Assembly: GCF_013349995.1 (NCBI RefSeq)
Contig: NZ_JABVXF010000003.1
Location: 133,787 to 197,786, forward strand
Origin: Pseudoalteromonas sp. 0303
GTDB lineage: Bacteria > Pseudomonadota > Gammaproteobacteria > Enterobacterales > Alteromonadaceae
Direction of reading: 5' to 3'
DNA: 64,000 bases
Part shown: one piece after another, positions 7,182 through 16,304 of the stretch
How the letters are laid out: each line of letters opens with the position of its first letter
Position numbering within the stretch: position 1 is the first letter of the stretch
The notes under the pieces: model-generated
Seen by the model: only the letters and a program-made list of their open reading frames with translations
Told to the model about the DNA's origin: nothing
Database searches by the model: none
Position numbers and translations under genes: made by a program

Positions 7182-9065
7182 ATGGCGGGCGAATATCAAC
7201 AACAATATCAACAGTTCCAGCGCGATCCGGGTCAGTTTTGGCTTGAGCAAAGTAAGCGAATTCCTTGGTTTAAAGAGCCAAGTGTCCCTTATCAATATGA
7301 CGATAATGATTTTTACCATTGGTTTGCCGATGGTCAGTTAAACACTTGTTACCTAGCCCTCGACCAACATGTCGAAGCAGGCTATGGCGACCAAACAGCA
7401 CTGATTTACGACTCCCCTGTTACCAATACCAAACAACAATACACTTATGGCGAGTTACAAACTCAAGTTGCTAAATTTGCAGGACTCATGCAATCCCTTG
7501 GCGTAAGCAAAGGTGACCGCGTAGTCATTTATATGCCAATGATCCCACAAGCGGTTATTGGTATGCTGGCGTGTGCGCGCCTTGGTGCCATTCACTCCGT
7601 TGTATTTGGTGGTTTTGCACCGCACGAACTCGCGGTGCGTATTGATGATGCAAAGCCAAAGCTTGTGCTTACTGCGTCTTGTGGGGTCGAAATAAATCAT
7701 GTGATTGAATATAAACCACTGCTTGATGAAGCACTCGAAAATGCCAAGCATGCTGTTGAACACTGTATTGTATTTCAGCGTGAACAAGCCATTGCCGAGA
7801 TGCAAGATGGCCGAGACATCGATTGGCAATCAGCCTCTGATGCAGCAAGTGCAGTCGATGCAGTGCCTGTTGCAGGTGACGACCCGCTTTATATTCTTTA
7901 CACTTCAGGCACCACAGGCACACCTAAAGGGGTGGTTCGAGAAAACGGTGGTCACGCAGTTGCAATGCATTACAGCATGGAAACCGTGTATGGCATGAAA
8001 CCCGGCGAGGTATTTTGGGCTGCCTCTGATATTGGCTGGGTGGTTGGTCACTCATACATTGTATATGCACCGCTCATTTATCGCTGTGCCACCGTACTTT
8101 ATGAAGGAAAACCAATAAGAACTCCTGATGCCAGTGCATTTTGGCGTGTTGTAGAAGATTATAAAGTCACCGCCTTATTCAGTGCTCCAACTGCATTTCG
8201 CGCAATTAAAAAAGAAGACCCCACCGCCGAGGGCTTTAAACAATACGATACCTCAAGTTTAAAACGTTTATTCTTGGCCGGTGAGCGCCTAGATCCACCC
8301 ACGTATGAATGGCTGAAAGACAACACTGGCTTGCCTGTACTTGACCACTGGTGGCAAACAGAAACAGGTTGGGCAATTGCGTGTAACCCAATTGGTATTG
8401 AACAACTTGCCACTAAGCCGGGTAGCTCAACAGTGCCAACACCGGGCTTTGATGTACAAATTCTTGATATGAATGGTGAGCAGTGCGCCGCAAACGAAAG
8501 CGGCGCAGTGGTTATTAAACTGCCTTTACCTCCTGGCTGTTTACCAACAATTTGGCAAAACAATGAACGCTTTCAGGCGGGCTATTTAAGTGAGTACCCG
8601 GGTTATTACCTCTCTGGTGATGGCGGCTATATTGATGACGATGGGTATCTATTTATTATGGGTCGTACCGATGATGTAATTAACGTTGCAGGTCATCGCT
8701 TATCAACCGGTGAAATGGAAGAGATTGTAGCAGCCCACCCTGCTGTTGCTGAATGCGCAGTATTTGGTGTTAATGATGCACTCAAAGGGCAATTACCTAT
8801 GGCGATGATAGTGCTCAAAGACGATTATCTTGGTGATAGCAAAGAAGTTGAGCAACAGTTAGTTCACTCGGTAAGAAATCAAATTGGCGCCATTGCCTGC
8901 CTGAAAAACATTTTGCATGTTGAGCGCCTCCCAAAAACCCGCTCAGGGAAAATACTCAGAAAGAATTTACGCCAATTGGTCGATGGTGAAGAACTGCAAA
9001 TTCCATCAACCATTGATGATGCGAGTATATTTGATGAAATCAACCAACAACTTAACAATCGCTGA
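7182..9065 (+). CDS. prpE: Propionate-CoA ligase (propionyl-CoA synthetase)
   Basis: Converts propionate, ATP and CoA to propionyl-CoA, PPi and AMP in the cytoplasm. It is an ANL-superfamily adenylating enzyme. It shows the P-loop-like YTSGTTGTPKG, HWWQTETGW (A5-type motif), YLSGDGGYIDDDGY, and the C-terminal catalytic lysine region TRSGKILRKNLRQL. The N-terminal ACS/PrpE cap and segment LPPGCLPTIWQN favour PrpE over acetyl-CoA synthetase. Length of 627 aa fits. AGGAG at 7171-7175 supports the start. It stands alone, away from any prpBCD genes, and has its own terminator. Confidence 0.9.
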   Translation: MAGEYQQQYQQFQRDPGQFWLEQSKRIPWFKEPSVPYQYDDNDFYHWFADGQLNTCYLALDQHVEAGYGDQTALIYDSPVTNTKQQYTYGELQTQVAKFAGLMQSLGVSKGDRVVIYMPMIPQAVIGMLACARLGAIHSVVFGGFAPHELAVRIDDAKPKLVLTASCGVEINHVIEYKPLLDEALENAKHAVEHCIVFQREQAIAEMQDGRDIDWQSASDAASAVDAVPVAGDDPLYILYTSGTTGTPKGVVRENGGHAVAMHYSMETVYGMKPGEVFWAASDIGWVVGHSYIVYAPLIYRCATVLYEGKPIRTPDASAFWRVVEDYKVTALFSAPTAFRAIKKEDPTAEGFKQYDTSSLKRLFLAGERLDPPTYEWLKDNTGLPVLDHWWQTETGWAIACNPIGIEQLATKPGSSTVPTPGFDVQILDMNGEQCAANESGAVVIKLPLPPGCLPTIWQNNERFQAGYLSEYPGYYLSGDGGYIDDDGYLFIMGRTDDVINVAGHRLSTGEMEEIVAAHPAVAECAVFGVNDALKGQLPMAMIVLKDDYLGDSKEVEQQLVHSVRNQIGAIACLKNILHVERLPKTRSGKILRKNLRQLVDGEELQIPSTIDDASIFDEINQQLNNR

Positions 9066-9093
9066 TCTGCGTTTGTAATTTTGTAATGTTACC

Positions 9094-9115
9094 AAAGGCC
9101 TTGTTTAAGGCCTTT
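9094..9115 (+). terminator. Rho-independent terminator of prpE
   Basis: AAAGGCCTT (9094-9102), GTTT loop, AAGGCCTTT (9107-9115), followed by a T-containing tail ATTCGTTTT. It lies 29 bases after the prpE stop. Confidence 0.75.
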
Positions 9116-9177
9116 ATTCGTTTTGGCCTATGGCTTGCAACTTTACATGTAAGTTAGCAAACGAAAAGGTGGTTAAC

Positions 9178-9306
9178 ATGGCTGTTATCGCAGGTTATAT
9201 CCAATTCAATGAATTAGGCAAAACAGAATTTCATTATATTAATCAACTAGCTGATGTATTTAATCGTTATAAAAAAGCAGATGCTCAGCGGTTCTGTCAG
9301 TGGTAA
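9178..9306 (+). CDS. Small 42-aa hypothetical protein
   Basis: ATG at 9178 is preceded by a good ribosome site (AAAGGTGG, 9165-9172), runs 42 codons and is followed 11 bases later by a hairpin terminator, so it behaves like a real transcription unit. The peptide starts MAVIAGYIQFNELGKTEF and ends ADAQRFCQW, with no signal peptide or membrane helix. Not recognised. Short length makes coding status uncertain. Confidence 0.55.
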   Translation: MAVIAGYIQFNELGKTEFHYINQLADVFNRYKKADAQRFCQW

Positions 9307-9317
9307 TTGATAGTCAC

Positions 9318-9339
9318 AATGCCCTCATCTGAGGGCATT
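9318..9339 (+). terminator. Hairpin after the 42-codon gene
   Basis: AATGCCCTC (9318-9326), ATCT loop, GAGGGCATT (9331-9339): perfect 9-bp stem followed by ATTA. Likely terminator of the small gene. Confidence 0.65.
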
Positions 9340-9425
9340 ATTATGAAATACAAAAACTACTTTCTAAAAAATAATATTACAGGCTAGAATCAAGTTAGTT
9401 ATTAATAATTTAAGCTGAGACTTTA

Positions 9426-9995
9426 ATGAGAAAATGGACACTTCCTCTACTGCCATTAATCGTATTAGCAGGCTGTACCTCAGTCAGTAAAGATGAATGT
9501 TTACAAGCCAATTGGCGTAGTATTGGTTATAAACATGGTGCAGATGGCACTGAGTATCGTGATGGCATCGATGCCTTATCACAATGCAGCGAATATGGCG
9601 TAAGTGCCGATATTGCTGAATATAAAGTGGGATACGATCAAGGTCTGGCGGTGTATTGTGAGCCCGAAAATGGCTTTACCCTTGGCATGCAAGGGGCGTC
9701 TTACAATGGCATCTGTAATAGCACAGCTTTTCGTAAAGCATGGCAGGAAGGCAACGACAGGTATCAAGTACAGCAAAGGCTGATATACATTGATGACCGA
9801 ATTGACGACATAGACCGCCGCCTAAAAGATATTCGCGCTGAGCTTAACAGCAATCAACTTGATAATGGCCAACAAAAAGCGCTTTATCGAGAACGAAGAG
9901 ATTTAGAAAACGAGCACAAAGATTTACGCAAAGAGCGTGCTTTACTACCGCTTTTAAATAAATTGCCGAGTGTCGAAATATCAACCGAGTGGTGA
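9426..9995 (+). CDS. DUF2799 family outer-membrane lipoprotein
   Basis: Signal peptide with a lipobox LAGC, so Cys16 is the likely acylated residue; no Asp follows it, which favours the outer membrane. The body carries DECLQANWRSIGYKHGADG, then QCSEYGVSADIAEYKVGYDQGL and the Cys-containing CNSTAFRKAWQEG, which I recognise as DUF2799. The last 70 residues are a charged coiled coil (DDRIDDIDRRLKDIRAEL onward). Function of the family is not known. The 3' end overlaps the convergent GGDEF gene by 15 bases. Confidence 0.8.
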   Translation: MRKWTLPLLPLIVLAGCTSVSKDECLQANWRSIGYKHGADGTEYRDGIDALSQCSEYGVSADIAEYKVGYDQGLAVYCEPENGFTLGMQGASYNGICNSTAFRKAWQEGNDRYQVQQRLIYIDDRIDDIDRRLKDIRAELNSNQLDNGQQKALYRERRDLENEHKDLRKERALLPLLNKLPSVEISTEW

Positions 9996-11663
9996 TGCTT
10001 TATGTTTTAGCTTCATCTTATACATTTGCTCGTCAGCAGTGGCGAGTAACTCTTTGGCATTTTTACCATCTTCTGGGTAAAGCGCGATTCCAAAACTAGC
10101 ACTCACAGGCACTTTGGTTGCGTAGCGCTTAGCAACCTCTTCAACCGCTTTTTGGCAGCGCCCTGCAATGTCTTGGCAAACAGAGAGTTTTGCTAACGTT
10201 GGTAACACAATCACAAATTCATCGCCACCAATGCGCGCTAATATGTCTTTATCGCGCAGCTGAAGTGAAAGCTGCTCACTGATTTCAAGCAGTAGATTAT
10301 CGCCCTGCTCGTGACCAAAGGTATCGTTCACCAGTTTAAAGTTATCAAGGTCGACATAAATCAACGAGAACTGGTTACCTTCATTCGCCGCATGATGAGA
10401 AAATGAATGTAACTGAATATCTAAACCTCGCCGATTTAACAGCTTAGTAAGAGGGTCTTGATTGACTAATTCGTCAAGCAGTTGGCGCTTTTCTACTGCC
10501 TGTGAAATATCATCAAATGCACCAATGTAATGACTCACTTGGCCATGTTCGTCATACATGGCATCTATGGTTAACAACTCAGGAAAAACTTCACCGGTTT
10601 TGCGCTTGTTCCATATTTCACCTTGCCAGCGCCCATTGTGTATTAAACGCTCCCACATCAACTCAAAGAACTCTGTGGGTTGCTGCTTTGCTGAAAGTAT
10701 AGATGGGTTTTTATCAAGCACTTCTGCCTTACAAAAGCCTGTAATTTGCTCAAAAGCAGGGTTAACATCCACAATTTTAGGCTCAGGGGTGGTTATTAAT
10801 ATACCGCGGCTTGTTGTTGAGAAAACGGCTGTAAGCAGCTGTATTTTTTCGTTGCTTTTAACTTCTTCAGTGACATCTTCTGAATAACCATTCCACTCAA
10901 CACTGCCATTAGCACGGGCAATAGGTGAGGATTTTCCTTCAACCCAAATCACACCTTTAGTTGGATGATTAACTCTATATACCTCATGCCACTCGCATAA
11001 TTCGACTCGCGATTTCTCAATGCTTTTAACGACTCGCTCTAAATCATCTGGGTGAATCGTTTGCATGATTAAATCTGCAGAATTTTTTATATCATCTGCT
11101 GTGCAGCCATAAATGTTGAAGACTTTGGAGCTGGCAAAAGGGAAATATGCGGTGCCATCATTTTCGACCACATACTGATAAACAAACCCCGGTAAGTTAT
11201 CAGTAAATTTTTGCAACTTAGCATGTAAAAACTCAATTTCACGCTCTTTTAACCACTGTTCAGTAATATCGATATGAACGCCTAACATCCACTCAGGGTT
11301 GCCATTTTCATCCCAACTTTGCACTTTGCCTTTATCGAGCACTTTAACCCAGTGCCCTTGTTTATGCTTCATTCGTGCTTCGCAAATATAGCGCTCAGAG
11401 TCACCTTTAAAGTGAGCGTTTAATAGCTGTTCCGATTTTGACAGGTCGTCAGGGTGAGCAAAGCTGAGCCAAGTTTCAATTGAAACTGGCAATAATTCTT
11501 GCAGTGAATAACCGATAATATCGGCCCACTTATCATTGAAAATGGTTTCGCCTGTTTGTACATTCCAAAGCCAGATCCCCGCATCCCCACTGTCGAGAAT
11601 TAGCTGAGCAATGTCTAATCCAAGCTGCGATTTAATCGCATCATACCCTTCACTAAATGCCAT
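9981..11663 (-). CDS. Diguanylate cyclase with three PAS domains
   Basis: Makes cyclic di-GMP from GTP. PAS domains lie at about residues 20-130 (GDAGIWLWNVQTGETIFND), 150-265 (FVYQYVVENDG) and 275-390 (RGILITTPEPKIVDVNPAFE), followed by a GGDEF domain with the intact motif GGDEF at 479-483. An inhibitory-site motif RxxD (RDKD, 470-473) sits the canonical five residues before it, so product feedback inhibition is expected. No transmembrane segment or signal peptide: a soluble cytoplasmic sensor. No EAL domain. Input signal unknown; PAS sequences lack an evident haem or flavin signature. Confidence 0.92.
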   Translation of the reverse strand: MAFSEGYDAIKSQLGLDIAQLILDSGDAGIWLWNVQTGETIFNDKWADIIGYSLQELLPVSIETWLSFAHPDDLSKSEQLLNAHFKGDSERYICEARMKHKQGHWVKVLDKGKVQSWDENGNPEWMLGVHIDITEQWLKEREIEFLHAKLQKFTDNLPGFVYQYVVENDGTAYFPFASSKVFNIYGCTADDIKNSADLIMQTIHPDDLERVVKSIEKSRVELCEWHEVYRVNHPTKGVIWVEGKSSPIARANGSVEWNGYSEDVTEEVKSNEKIQLLTAVFSTTSRGILITTPEPKIVDVNPAFEQITGFCKAEVLDKNPSILSAKQQPTEFFELMWERLIHNGRWQGEIWNKRKTGEVFPELLTIDAMYDEHGQVSHYIGAFDDISQAVEKRQLLDELVNQDPLTKLLNRRGLDIQLHSFSHHAANEGNQFSLIYVDLDNFKLVNDTFGHEQGDNLLLEISEQLSLQLRDKDILARIGGDEFVIVLPTLAKLSVCQDIAGRCQKAVEEVAKRYATKVPVSASFGIALYPEDGKNAKELLATADEQMYKMKLKHKASPLG

Positions 11664-11778
11664 AATTAGCCTTGTTAACTAGCTCACCCGAAATAAAAGT
11701 AAGCCTTAATCATTATTTTAGTTAACAAAATAAAAAAACACTAAAAATCCGTGAAGAATATTGATCTAACGCAGGCTA

Positions 11779-13092
11779 TTACATTTTTGGCCAATCCACC
11801 TCATCTACACTGTCGATTGTACTTACTATGCTTTGATCTCCTTGCCATTTTCGAATGTAACGCGCCAGAGGATCATAAAGGGCTGTTTGCTTATTAATAT
11901 GAAAATGTCGACCGCCTCTAGGATCAACGCCGACACCCGCTATATATTGCCAATTACCCCAGTTTGCAGCCACGTCGTAATCGATGAGTTGCTGTTCAAA
12001 ATACGCTGCGCCATAGCGCCAATCCAGTTCAAGCTCGTTGACAAAACAACTTGCCGCAATTTGCCGCGAGCGGTTAGCAATATAACCTGTCTCATTAAGC
12101 TCATGCATTATTGCATTAACCAAAGCAAACGGCGTGCGACCTTGGCACCACGCATTAAAGCGCTGGCTGTTAAAAGTCGTCAGCGGTGCACTGTGCTTTT
12201 GCCCTTTAAACTGGAAGAGTTTTGCACCAGCCTGCGTTGCATGCCACTTAAAATATTCGCGCCACAGTAATTCAAACTTTATCCAATAGCTCGACTCATT
12301 CGCACCTTTTTGTAGCTCATACACTTCCACTTCTCGGTACAGCTGTTTTGCGCTAATTGTGCCACCAGCGAGCCATACACTGAACTTAGTACTGTTACTA
12401 AAGCCGTCTAACTCATTGCGTGTTTCTTTATAACTGCTTGGCGCTTGAGATGAAAAGTACGCATTACAATGCTGCTGAGCTGCAATTAAGCCACCTTTAA
12501 AACTTCCTGAGTGAACAGGGACAACATCTATAGCTTGCTCAGGGCATAGTTGAACTGGGTGAGGTAAGTAGCTAACCGCTTGCTGTGGCGCCGCTATAAA
12601 GGTTGGCTCAGCTTCTACCTTTTTGCGAAAGGCAGTAAAGTTTTTAGGTAAGTCATCAAGCTGAAAAGGCAAGTCCGTTGCTTTAAACAAGGTATCTTGC
12701 TGATAGGTTTTTACTGTCACTTCTGGGCATAACACTTTGATTTTATCGAGCTGTTTTTGCTCATAAACGCCAACTTGCTCGGTACAAACCAATGTTTCAA
12801 TATCATACTTTTGTAATCGCTGACTGATTACTTGCTCAGGCTCACCACTTAGCACATGGAGTGTTTGCCCAAGCTTCTCAACAGCTTGTGCAAATGCTGC
12901 TAGGCTTTCACGTAAAAAATGGTGTCTATGCGTGCCATACGGTTTTGATTGATAGTTAGTTTGCCTAAACCAGCGCGGCTCAATCACAAACACTAAATCA
13001 AGCTCGCCATCAAAATCAGCTAACTCAGATAGAATTTCATTGTCGACTAGGCGTAAATCATTTTGCAGCCAATATAAAACACGCTTTTTCAT
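11779..13092 (-). CDS. DASH-family cryptochrome
   Basis: Flavoprotein of the photolyase/cryptochrome superfamily, which in this subclass repairs cyclobutane pyrimidine dimers in single-stranded DNA or acts as a blue-light sensor. It starts with the photolyase Rossmann domain (YWLQNDLRLVDNEIL). The FAD-binding domain shows TRNELDGFSNSTKFSVWLAG, ELLWREYFKWHA and the RQIAASCFVNELELDWRYGA region with DYDVAANWGNWQYIAG. The TGYIANRSRQ element is characteristic of Cry-DASH. At 437 aa it has the usual length without the extended tail of plant forms. Monocistronic; no light-regulatory element recognised. Confidence 0.9.
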   Translation of the reverse strand: MKKRVLYWLQNDLRLVDNEILSELADFDGELDLVFVIEPRWFRQTNYQSKPYGTHRHHFLRESLAAFAQAVEKLGQTLHVLSGEPEQVISQRLQKYDIETLVCTEQVGVYEQKQLDKIKVLCPEVTVKTYQQDTLFKATDLPFQLDDLPKNFTAFRKKVEAEPTFIAAPQQAVSYLPHPVQLCPEQAIDVVPVHSGSFKGGLIAAQQHCNAYFSSQAPSSYKETRNELDGFSNSTKFSVWLAGGTISAKQLYREVEVYELQKGANESSYWIKFELLWREYFKWHATQAGAKLFQFKGQKHSAPLTTFNSQRFNAWCQGRTPFALVNAIMHELNETGYIANRSRQIAASCFVNELELDWRYGAAYFEQQLIDYDVAANWGNWQYIAGVGVDPRGGRHFHINKQTALYDPLARYIRKWQGDQSIVSTIDSVDEVDWPKM

Positions 13093-13326
13093 TATTTACT
13101 CTATTAGAAACCTTAAGAAATCATACGTAAGCCAGCTATTTATCGATTAACTTCGCCACAGTTAGTTAGCATAACGTTTATTAATCATAAACTTACAATC
13201 TTCAATGAAGTTTAAGTTTTAGTTAAGTTTTTCTTAAGTTAGCGATTTTATGCTGATAACTGTAAAGAATTTAAAGGTTGATAAAGCCAAACATGCTGCG
13301 TCTCCTTGGTATTTAGTAGGCATAAA

Positions 13327-14967
13327 ATGATGAATAAAATAACACCTGTTTTATTAATAACATGCACTGCTACAGGGACTGTTTATGCAAACGAGCCTTT
13401 AAGCTTAGATGTGGTTTGTGAAGTAAAAAGCAAAACCACTGCAGAATTAAGTGAAGACAAAGACATCACGGTTGATAAACTCAACATTGATACGCATACG
13501 ATTTTCGATCCAAATGACCCTGAAACAACCGCCCTACATCGCTTTATAAACTGGCTGCACATAGATACCAAAAACAAAGTTGTTAGTGAGCAAATAACCT
13601 TCAAAGAGGGTGACCAAGTCAGTGAGCGTCAGCTACAAGAAGCTGAGCGTATTCTGCGCAGCAAAAAATACTTAAGAGATGCCAAGGTTAGCTATACAAA
13701 AGATTGCCTTGAAGATGAGCCTCGCGTGGTGCAAATCGATACCTGGGATACATGGAGTTTATTGCCAACCATTAATTTTGGCCGTAGTAGCGGTAATAAT
13801 AAATACAGCTTAGGCTTTAAAGAAGAAAACTTTTTAGGCTACGGTATTCGCGCATCATTAAAGTATAAATCAGATCATGAACGCTCAGGCTACCACTCAG
13901 TGCTGCAAATGCCAGTGCCTTGGCAGCCTCATGCAACCCTCACTTTACAAGCTGATGATTACGATGACGGGCAAGTCTTTTTAGTGGATTATCATCAGCC
14001 TTTTTATCAACGCAGCAGTGACGCACTAATGCGCTACTTTGCTAAATCACAAAAGCAAAAAAGTTATATTTATCAAAATGGTATAACCCGTTCAGAGTTC
14101 TTTACCGATGAATTAATCGCCCAGTTTGCTTACGGCGGAATTTTATCGCAAGACAGTCAGCAAACCTTTCACTGGCTTGCCGGGATTGATTACCAAGATG
14201 TCAGTTACCGCCCTTTTGAAACAGAACCTTTGCTTGACGGCCTTAACGATTACACCACTGCAGCGCCTTGGGTCGGATTACATTGGCTAGAAGACAATTA
14301 CGCCGTATTGCACGATATTGACCTAATAAACCACAACGAAGACGTTAACCTCGGTTGGGAGCTAAATTCAAAGTTTGCCATCGATACCGTAAATTTTGGC
14401 CAAGGCTTTTTATTTGATACAAACCTTACCAAAGCGTGGTTTAACAATAACGCCTTGTATCGATTTGCCGCTGGCATCAAAGGCAATGTCGGAACTGAGC
14501 TTGATGACCGTTTAGCGCTTTATTCAAAAGCACAAATGAACTATCGCTGGTCAGACTCATTTGCCTTTTATGCGCATCTAAATGGTCATTGGCAAAACCA
14601 TGAGTTTGCTGATAAACCACTGGCTGTTGGCGGTGAAGAAGGTATGCGTGGCTTCCCAGAAAGTTACCAACATGGTACTTCAAGCTTACAAGCAACGGCG
14701 GAACTAAGAATGTACCCTAACATCAATCTGTATCAGTTTGTAGATGTAGGCTTTGTTGGCTTTGTTGATGTAGGCCAAGCTTTTGGCAGCACTGAAACTG
14801 CGAATATTTCAGATTCAATGCTAACCAGTGCAGGCGTTGGTATTCGCCTATATTCATCGCGCTCAAGTAACGACAATGTGATCCATATCGACTTTAGTAC
14901 GCCTCTGGGCAGTTACCAAGACGTTGATTCATGGCAAATAGGAATGTCGGTTGAAACAACTTTTTAA
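13327..14967 (+). CDS. Outer-membrane BamA/TamA-type protein with one POTRA domain
   Basis: A signal peptide ([12 protein letters not shown], ending VYA) precedes an Asn/Asp-rich linker, one POTRA-like domain (residues about 75-135, [20 protein letters not shown] and [14 protein letters not shown]), and a 16-strand type barrel rich in alternating aromatic strands. The barrel carries the D15 signature GGEEGMRGF and ends in Phe (SVETTF), as expected for BAM-assembled proteins. ATG 13327 is chosen because AGG at 13318-13320 precedes it; the frame opens earlier at a TTG. It could insert or secrete a partner, but none is adjacent. Tail overlaps the VOC gene by four bases. Confidence 0.8.
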   Translation: MMNKITPVLLITCTATGTVYANEPLSLDVVCEVKSKTTAELSEDKDITVDKLNIDTHTIFDPNDPETTALHRFINWLHIDTKNKVVSEQITFKEGDQVSERQLQEAERILRSKKYLRDAKVSYTKDCLEDEPRVVQIDTWDTWSLLPTINFGRSSGNNKYSLGFKEENFLGYGIRASLKYKSDHERSGYHSVLQMPVPWQPHATLTLQADDYDDGQVFLVDYHQPFYQRSSDALMRYFAKSQKQKSYIYQNGITRSEFFTDELIAQFAYGGILSQDSQQTFHWLAGIDYQDVSYRPFETEPLLDGLNDYTTAAPWVGLHWLEDNYAVLHDIDLINHNEDVNLGWELNSKFAIDTVNFGQGFLFDTNLTKAWFNNNALYRFAAGIKGNVGTELDDRLALYSKAQMNYRWSDSFAFYAHLNGHWQNHEFADKPLAVGGEEGMRGFPESYQHGTSSLQATAELRMYPNINLYQFVDVGFVGFVDVGQAFGSTETANISDSMLTSAGVGIRLYSSRSSNDNVIHIDFSTPLGSYQDVDSWQIGMSVETTF

Positions 14968-15437
14968 GCATCTTGCTCTTTACTCATAAGCTCGCCCATA
15001 CGCTGCATAAGTTCTTGTTCACTGAGGTCTTCTTTGTGTGTGCCTATAGTCCAAATGTGACCAAAAGGGTCTTCTAAAGTCCCTGACCTATCACCATAAA
15101 ATTGGTCATGTACTGGGCGCAGCTCTTTTGCCCCAAGCGACAACGCTTTGGCAAAAACAGCATCGACATCTTCAACATACAGCATAATGCTCACCGGTGT
15201 ACCGCCAAGTTGTTGAGGCGACTTAAATTGCACATCAGGGCAATTATCAGAAAGCATAATATGAGAGTCGGCTATTTTTATTTCAGCATGCGCCACTCCA
15301 CCATCAGGCAAGGGCATTTGCATTACAAGCTCAGCAGCAAAAGCGTGTTTGTAGAACTCTATCGTCTTAGTGGCACCTTCAATAACCAAATACGGGGTTA
15401 CCGCATGGAAGCCTTTTGGGATTGCAGAAACAGCCAT
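14964..15437 (-). CDS. VOC family (glyoxalase/PhnB-like) protein
   Basis: Small cytoplasmic protein of the vicinal oxygen chelate fold, two beta-alpha-beta-beta-beta modules. Seen are [39 protein letters not shown], and the second module [17 protein letters not shown] ending [12 protein letters not shown]. This pattern matches the PhnB/YdfO branch; the substrate is not predictable. ATG 15437 is chosen because GAGGTG lies just upstream, rather than the TTG four codons earlier. Confidence 0.85.
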   Translation of the reverse strand: MAVSAIPKGFHAVTPYLVIEGATKTIEFYKHAFAAELVMQMPLPDGGVAHAEIKIADSHIMLSDNCPDVQFKSPQQLGGTPVSIMLYVEDVDAVFAKALSLGAKELRPVHDQFYGDRSGTLEDPFGHIWTIGTHKEDLSEQELMQRMGELMSKEQDA

Positions 15438-15505
15438 GTTACACCTCAACGTTAAATGTGTGAGTTATAAAGGTAGCAGCTGTTGTGCTATTTCACGTTA
15501 TAAAT

Positions 15506-16052
15506 TTATTTTGGCAATGTGCTTGCAAAATCGGGTCTGGGTAACTTTTCGAGTTTGGCGTATAAGTAAATCACCACAAGGCAAAGCCCTCCCGCTACAA
15601 AGAATAAGGTTGGGCCATCGTAATAATCTAAAATTAAACCACCACCAAGTGGTGCTAAAGCAAGCCCTAAATCATAAAACGAAGCTGCGCCAAAGTGCAG
15701 TCGCAATCGAGCATAAGGTCATCACAATCACATAACCGGCCACGGTTTCTACCTCAGCCAACAGCGAGAAAGAAATAATATACAACACGCCGGTAATGTA
15801 CATCAGCGTATGCCGGCCCACTTTATCTGAGAGGCTACTGCCAATAAAACTGGTAAACACAGAAATCACGGCTGCACTGGTAAGTACCAAACCAACTTCT
15901 GTCGCCGATAAAGCAAACTTTTCATACAAGATCACCGCAAGAAATGGCCACACCATGTAATAGCTGCCACGGGTAATAAACGAGCCAAATAAGAAGATCC
16001 ACATAAGCACTGGAAACTGCTTAAAGCGCGCTAAAGAGATATCTGAATTCAT
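15506..16052 (-). pseudogene. MFS transporter, remnant with internal deletion and frameshift
   Basis: The gene starts normally at 16052 (MNSDISLARFKQFPVLMWIF), giving four membrane helices and the loop SDKVGRHT typical of the MFS A-motif. After TALWR (near 15690) the reading frame breaks. A second frame, overlapping at 15672-15706, continues SFYDLGLALAPLGGGLILD and one further helix before stopping at 15506. Only about 180 codons remain of an expected 380-400. If the second part is the TM11-12 end, roughly half the gene has been cut out internally; if it is TM5-6, the whole C-terminal half is also gone. Either way it cannot be a working transporter. Confidence 0.8.
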
Positions 16053-16304
16053 TATTTTAATTTTTATGATGATGATTAAAACACTATACAGGAACTGAAT
16101 CTGCCTTGGGTATTTAATCTAAAACTTGTTTGTAACAGCGTATTAATTAGCTAAAAAACAAACGCAACTTAATTGTGAATACTGTTAAGCCAACTTGAAA
16201 AAGATTAATCTAAATAAGAATAGTTATTGATTGTATTTTTCATTTCTGTAATATACGCAGCGTTCCTCAAAGGGATAACCAACAAAAAGAACTGGAAACC
16301 TACA

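Noticed and set aside
7455..7829. Antisense open frame inside prpE
   Set aside because: Shadow of a well-supported gene; no ribosome site and no recognisable domain.
8159..8563. Antisense open frame of 134 codons inside prpE
   Set aside because: Codon shadow of the ligase; composition mirrors the sense gene.
11833..12270. Antisense frame of 145 codons in the cryptochrome gene
   Set aside because: Shadow of Cry-DASH, whose motifs are continuous on the other strand.
16211..16229. Fur box for the TonB receptor
   Set aside because: Only about 11 of 19 matches by eye in an AT-rich region; mentioned as weak in the gene entry but not listed as a site.
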